DNA of 64,000 bases, from positions 4,137,424-4,201,423 of the forward strand of contig CAJSYZ010000001.1 of NCBI GenBank assembly GCA_910574455.1. The letters are read 5' to 3'. This stretch comes from Trichaptum fuscoviolaceum. Its lineage: Eukaryota > Basidiomycota > Agaricomycetes > Hymenochaetales > Trichaptaceae. A program made the translations under genes and the position numbers. Below are positions 57,124-64,000 of this stretch, piece by piece. The notes beneath the pieces are model-generated. The model was not told where the DNA came from, did no database searches, and saw only the letters and a program-made list of their open reading frames with translations. How positions within the stretch are numbered: the stretch's first letter is position 1; the number at the start of each line of letters is the position of its first letter.

Positions 57124-58641
57124 TTAAAGATCGAGGAAATGAGGTGGACCCTCCACCTCCGTCACCGTGAATTCTACGTTGTTCATTGCCGTATATTCGA
57201 TAGTGTCTTTGAACGAACTTTGGAAATAATCTCCAAACTCTATATCGATCGGTGCGTAGGTAACGGCCACTCGCCGCACGTTCGGTGAAGCTCGAAGCGT
57301 TTCAAGCACAGAACGGTCAGGATTCGACGAGACCGGTTTGTGATCATGAAAGTAAAAGTAGAATTCCTGAACAGAGTCGGGAAGCCTGACGGGACCCGGT
57401 GGCATGCCGTCTCTCGCCGAGGACGTACAAAGGCTTAAGGACCGCAAGGAATGGAAGATCTCCTCGACAAACCCGAGGTCAAAGTCGCTATAATAATCGA
57501 CGAGCTGGAGTTTAGTGGTTTGTGTAGGCATAGCATTCCGCAACAAAGACACAGTGTGAAATCCACGATGAAATTCTCCATCCAAGTCGCCGCAAGATAG
57601 CTCCAAACGAGATATGTGATCACCATTGCGAGGGCTAAAGAGCCAGGTAATTAAGCCTGGGGTGCATATGTTAACGAGAGATAAGGACTCTAACGTTGGA
57701 GAAAGATTTGTCGCGTCTGTGAAGTCTAGCTCTGTTCCGGCTGTGCGCAATTCCTTCAATTCATCCTCGTCGCCCCAATTTCTCAAGCCTAGACTTTTCA
57801 AAGAACGAAGAACACGGAGTACTGCACATAGCTTCCGCAAGGTACGAGGTCTTGCAAACAGCATGTCGCTCCGATACAGCCATAGGTGTTCGAGACGCTT
57901 CAGGTTTGTTATTTTACTTAAGACGTCGGGATAAGTCCCTTCAGGTTCCAATTCTACGTAATTGTCTGCGGGGTCGAAGTCCACATTGTCAACGTGTAGG
58001 TGCGTGATGTTCGGACATCTTTCCAGAGCTATACATAAGGAACGTAGCACCTTGTGATCCGTGCAGTCGCTTCGAAAGCTCAGCTGGCGAACCCATGGTC
58101 CAAATTGTGAACCTAACAGTTTGGAATGAAGCGTGTTTTGGTCAAGATAAATCCTTCTTCGAAGAAGTTGCTGTGCCACGACTGTCCATGATCGATGGAC
58201 GAGCGACATATTCGCAAGCATGCGATTAACGTCACAGACAACCGGACGACGAGTGTCTTCATATTTTGTTGCCCAAAGTGTGTAGCGAAAAGGTACTCTA
58301 TTGGCGTCAAGATACTCTGCAAGGAGCTCCATCACAAGATTCGGCATTTGCGGATGGTGTGAAAATTGGTGTCCGGTACTTGACTGGGCTCCGATTCGTT
58401 CTGCGGCCCTCAGTCTGCTTCGTGCGGTTACTTGTTCTTGATCTGCGATATGTACCGTAACGAAGATATCATCCGTCTCCCGCAATGTCACTCTTTCCGA
58501 GCGGAATTCTGGGTGCCGAAAGAGTGCAAGCACGTCATCAAAGAGTTCCTTGGCCACAACATCCTTATACTTGTTGACAAGCGAGGCAAAGAGGGCGTCC
58601 GACGGGGAGGCGAACGATGATGTAGAGTGTGGTTCGTTCAT
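57124..58641 (-). CDS. F-box-like / LRR-type protein, copy 7
   Basis: 505-aa single-exon gene, intact relative of the broken copy at 49126. Parts in order: SSFASPSDALFASLVNKYKD and FDDVLALFRHPEF module, F-box-like PNLVMELLAEYLDANRVPF ... NMSLVHRSWTVVAQQLLRRR, LRRs (ITHLHVDNVDFD, LEHLWLYRSDM, LRSLSLCTSSARDG) and TEVTVTEVEGPPHF-type end (TVTEVEGPPHFLDL). The Skp1-binding role of the F-box-like part is expected from the family type and was not tested. Confidence 0.72.
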   Translation of the reverse strand: MNEPHSTSSFASPSDALFASLVNKYKDVVAKELFDDVLALFRHPEFRSERVTLRETDDIFVTVHIADQEQVTARSRLRAAERIGAQSSTGHQFSHHPQMPNLVMELLAEYLDANRVPFRYTLWATKYEDTRRPVVCDVNRMLANMSLVHRSWTVVAQQLLRRRIYLDQNTLHSKLLGSQFGPWVRQLSFRSDCTDHKVLRSLCIALERCPNITHLHVDNVDFDPADNYVELEPEGTYPDVLSKITNLKRLEHLWLYRSDMLFARPRTLRKLCAVLRVLRSLKSLGLRNWGDEDELKELRTAGTELDFTDATNLSPTLESLSLVNICTPGLITWLFSPRNGDHISRLELSCGDLDGEFHRGFHTVSLLRNAMPTQTTKLQLVDYYSDFDLGFVEEIFHSLRSLSLCTSSARDGMPPGPVRLPDSVQEFYFYFHDHKPVSSNPDRSVLETLRASPNVRRVAVTYAPIDIEFGDYFQSSFKDTIEYTAMNNVEFTVTEVEGPPHFLDL

Positions 58642-58943
58642 GTCGATGGTTCACTAATGAGATGAGTGTCTTCCAAAAGGTCAAAACGGATTCAATTTAT
58701 TGCTTTTGATAGTTGATCTCACCTTCAAAAAACTTTCGCTTTGCCTTGAGTGAATCAGAAGGAGGACAAAGGTGATTTGGAAAGGAAGGTTCGGTTGAGA
58801 TTTCAGGTTGAAGCTCCGTGCTAACATCATGATGTACTACTAAGTAATAGTAAATCAAGCCAGTGATGCCTGATTTGGTCTCCAGTTGCGGACCCTCGGT
58901 ACCGGCGAATGCTTCCAATCTCATCTTCACCGAGCTCTTAACC
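58642..58943. other. Divergent promoter region
   Basis: About 300 bp between the start of copy 7 and the helicase gene. An in-frame ATG at about 58866 precedes the chosen helicase start. Confidence 0.4.
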
Positions 58944-61348
<2,405 letters not shown>

Positions 61349-61674
61349 GTTTTCCTTTGTACTGCTGCTTTCGATTTATCAGTGCTCGCTGTTATCTCAT
61401 GTAGCACTATTGCTTTCGCAAACTTCGTGTATCATTATTCTCAAGTTGTTCTAAATCTCATGATGATCGGATTGACCGGTATGCAAACTGTCATCATTAC
61501 GGACCTGGGTATGAGCTTCCGATTCCGCTGAGGCAGAATGCTACTTACCTACGTCATGATATTCATAAAATCAAGACGCTGTGGTACTCAGGCTATTGAT
61601 CCCCGCTCTCTCTTTCCTCCCTTCACTCTAACCGATCGCGAAGAGTCGCCTTGACAGCTTGAGGCAATCTCATA

Positions 61675-62758
61675 ATGGCAAACGTTCATCAACAGTCTAA
61701 AGACGGATTTGCAGCGGGTGACTTATATGATAAGTGAGTTACGTTAGTAAAGATGCAGCTGGCCTGTGTAACGGCATTCTATTCGTAGGCTTCGACCGCG
61801 GTACAATCCAGAGGTACTCTCGCGCATCCGGGATTTCGTGAAATTTAAACATAAACTTAACATTGTCGAGTACGTATAGGTTCTTTATCACCGACCTCCA
61901 CTGAGTGTCAGATACTGTATGGATGTATACTAAGCTCGGCTCCAGGATAGGGTGTGGTTCCGGTTTATTCACGAAAGCCCTCCTCGAGCAGTGGACAACT
62001 TCGATAGAAGAACTGAAGTGCTATGACCCCAATGATGGCATGCTGAAGGTGTTCCGGGAGAATATCATCGACCCTAGAGTCAGCGCAGCAGAAGGGACTT
62101 TCGACTCCACGGACGCAGAAGACGGTTGGGCTGATTTAATAGTGATAGCTACTGTGAGTAATCACAAGTAAAGTTTCTGAGAGCTCAAGTATACATACAT
62201 ATCGTCTCTGTATACGTATCATGATGTTATAGGCCTTTCACTGGTGCCTTGACCTGGAGGCTGCTATAGAAGAGTTCATCAGAATTCTTAAGCCGGATGG
62301 GGTCGTGTGCCTGCTGTGGAATGCAGAGGACAGGTGAGTAGCGTCAGCGAGATGCAAGCGCATGACTTTAACTCTCCCTTCACAGAGATAAAACCGGATG
62401 GTTTAAGGAGTTATTCGACACAGCGATCGAGATGCCGACCAAACTGCTCGGCAGAGCCCCGTTGGAGTACTTCGGATGGCAAAAGGTCTTCGAAATGCCA
62501 GTATACAAAAAGAATTTCCAACCCCAAGAAACCACGACAGTGAAGTATAGCACACCGGGAACGATTAAAACAATGACAGAAAGAGTCAAGACCTGGAGCC
62601 CAATTGCAGTCCTGCATGAAGAGCAAAAAGAAGAGTTCGTTCAGGGGGCGGTGGACATCATTAAGAAGGGCGATGGTTTGGTGTGGATAGATGAGAAGGA
62701 GGGGATATCCCCGACACGAAGCGTAGCTGAGGGAGGGATGTGTGGACGTGAACTCTAA
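61675..62758 (+). CDS. Class I SAM-dependent methyltransferase
   Basis: Five exons (61675-61733, 61789-61869, 61946-62153, 62233-62333, 62386-62758) close in frame to 273 aa. A Rossmann-fold methyltransferase: AdoMet-binding motif I VEIGCGSGLFTKAL, an acidic loop CYDPNDGML after strand 2, and the ATAFHWCLDLEAAIEEFIRILKPDG segment that is typical of the Methyltransf_11-like family of small cytosolic enzymes. The N-terminal KLRPRYNPEVL also fits that family. The substrate cannot be told. The last about 15 residues after DEKEGIS depart from the usual ending of the family, so a further short exon is possible. About 330 bp after the helicase gene on the same strand. Confidence 0.85.
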
Positions 62759-63878
62759 TTCATCGTTACAGAAAGTAAGCAAACTCTCACGCTTCAGCCA
62801 ATCATACATTTTCTTCTTATCTCGTGGCCCCTTTCTGTCTTGTGATACTCTCCGTGCTTAGCTTTGTCCTGTTCCTTTACGTACCATTTGTGGTAAATCT
62901 TCCGTCTTATCTACTTTTACTTCATTGTTTTGGGTTTTATGCTCAATATCTGGTCGTACCTTTCTCTTGCAACCTCGTCCAACGTTGTCTCCTATGACGT
63001 TACTGAATTGCATGCTTAAGTAATGCATATCATATTATCTTTGTATTATATTACATTTCTTCACTTATCGTCTTCCTGTTCTTTCATCTCTCTTATCGTG
63101 TCTCCCTAATCCTTTCTCCTCGGGGTCGCGTCTTTTCTTTCATCCTCTGCATAAGTCGGCATAAGGATTTTCATCTTCATTGCCATCGTATGCGCCATTC
63201 TTCTCGATCTTGCGGACAAGTTTCTTCATTTGCTTCCCTGCACCTGTTAACTACTGCTCTGTTTCCTCGTCTTCATCCGATTTGTCTATATAACCCTCGG
63301 CTCACTTTTTCTTCCGATTACCCACTGTCTCTTCTGGTAAAGAAAGAATTCAAATCATATTATATGACAGTACTATTCTCCACCTTCAACATCAATGCAT
63401 ACCAGTCTTCGTGTGTCTGGCTATATTTCTCCTGTTCGGATACTTTCGTTGTAGAAAAAATTCATGTGCACAAGCCGGTCTCGAACTTCTTCCCTTTTTG
63501 TTTTTTTGTTCTCACGTGTTACTACTAGTAGTACTACTGTCTCCCACCACACCATATTTACTTTTGATTCTTTTCGTTGTAGCTTGTTACAAGCTTTAAT
63601 TGTCTTTTCACTTTAAATGCTGGTTATTTAATTACTGCATACTTTTCGTCCCCGTCATTGCTCTCTCGCTCTATACGTTTTCTTCAGTCTCGCTTACTTT
63701 CTCTGTTGCGTAACGTACGTCTTTCCTTACATATACCTTTGTAATGTAATTGTATGTCATTTTTGCTCGTGTTCCAGGTACCCGCAATCACGGCACGTGA
63801 GTCATGTTCTTCCCCTCTTATTTATTTCTTTCCCCCCCTCCCAGCCACTGTCATGTACTCTCTGTCTAAACTACACTC
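62759..63878. other. AT/CT-rich intergenic region
   Basis: About 1.1 kb rich in T and CT tracts. The open frame at 63190-63528 has no support. The CT-rich sequence towards 63,850 looks like the promoter side of a gene continuing past the edge. Confidence 0.4.
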
Positions 63879-64000
63879 ATGTCCACATCGTCAGTCTCCC
63901 TGTCTCCCGAGTGGCTCCATATCTCTGAACCTGAAATATTGGTTCGTCTTCAACGGTGTACTATTGAGGATTTCAAAGTATTCCTTTCAAAACTGTGCCC
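63879..64000 (+). CDS. Possible first exon of a gene running off the window
   Basis: ATG at 63879 opens a frame (MSTSSVSLSPEWLHISEP, then EILVRLQRCTIEDFKVFLSK) with no stop before the window ends. Preceded by a CT-rich leader. Family not recognised; partial at the 3' end. Confidence 0.35.
   Translation, partial: MSTSSVSLSPEWLHISEPEILVRLQRCTIEDFKVFLSKLC

Overview
The window is nuclear DNA of a filamentous basidiomycete, most likely an agaricomycete. The evidence is short (about 50-60 bp) GT-AG introns throughout, a cell-wall alpha-1,3-glucan synthase, a KDZ-family transposase of the kind common in mushroom genomes, and a family of F-box-like proteins that looks locally expanded. No bacterial operons, CRISPR arrays or rRNA/tRNA genes were seen.

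Left third (1-24.7 kb) is mobile DNA. A non-autonomous LTR retroelement (963-7512) has two 2.5-kb LTRs differing at about five sites, a 5-bp target duplication (CGTAA), a polypurine tract and one zinc-knuckle ORF, but no reverse transcriptase. The 11 bases just after the 5' LTR are the exact complement of 11 bases about 30 bp downstream of a TATA box in the LTR, which is the geometry of Tf1-type self-priming. It sits in an exon of an unidentified host gene whose reading frame closes perfectly when the element is removed. About 40 bp beyond that gene's stop begins a 16.5-kb DNA transposon (about 8209-24699). It has 56-bp terminal inverted repeats, a 10-bp flanking direct repeat, and arrays of a palindromic TGGGANTCCCA motif near both ends. 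It carries a KDZ transposase gene, a 1,099-aa accessory gene, a 744-aa ORF, a 214-aa gene, a 193-aa gene for a protein with a C-terminal membrane segment, and a broken fragment of the TFIIH subunit gene SSL1.

Middle (24.8-48.2 kb) is a set of ordinary chromosomal genes: an SPX-RING ubiquitin ligase (-), alpha-1,3-glucan synthase (+, 2,379 aa in 6 exons), a ferric-reductase-like metalloreductase (-, 1,227 aa) and an Atx1-type copper chaperone (-). The last two would act in the same iron/copper supply route: copper delivered by Atx1 loads the multicopper oxidase that works downstream of ferric reduction.

Two blocks (27.4-31.7 and 49.1-58.7 kb) hold at least eight members or relics of one F-box-like family. 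Three or four look intact; the others are frameshifted, truncated or chimeric. One gene plus its 3' flank is duplicated in inverted orientation about 20 kb apart.

Right end (58.9-64 kb): a DDX41/Abstrakt DEAD-box helicase (10 exons, 625 aa), a class I methyltransferase (5 exons, 273 aa), and possibly the start of another gene at the edge. Exon boundaries were set by hand from splice signals and phase. Those given exactly were checked for frame closure; the 3' end of the transposase gene is not resolved.
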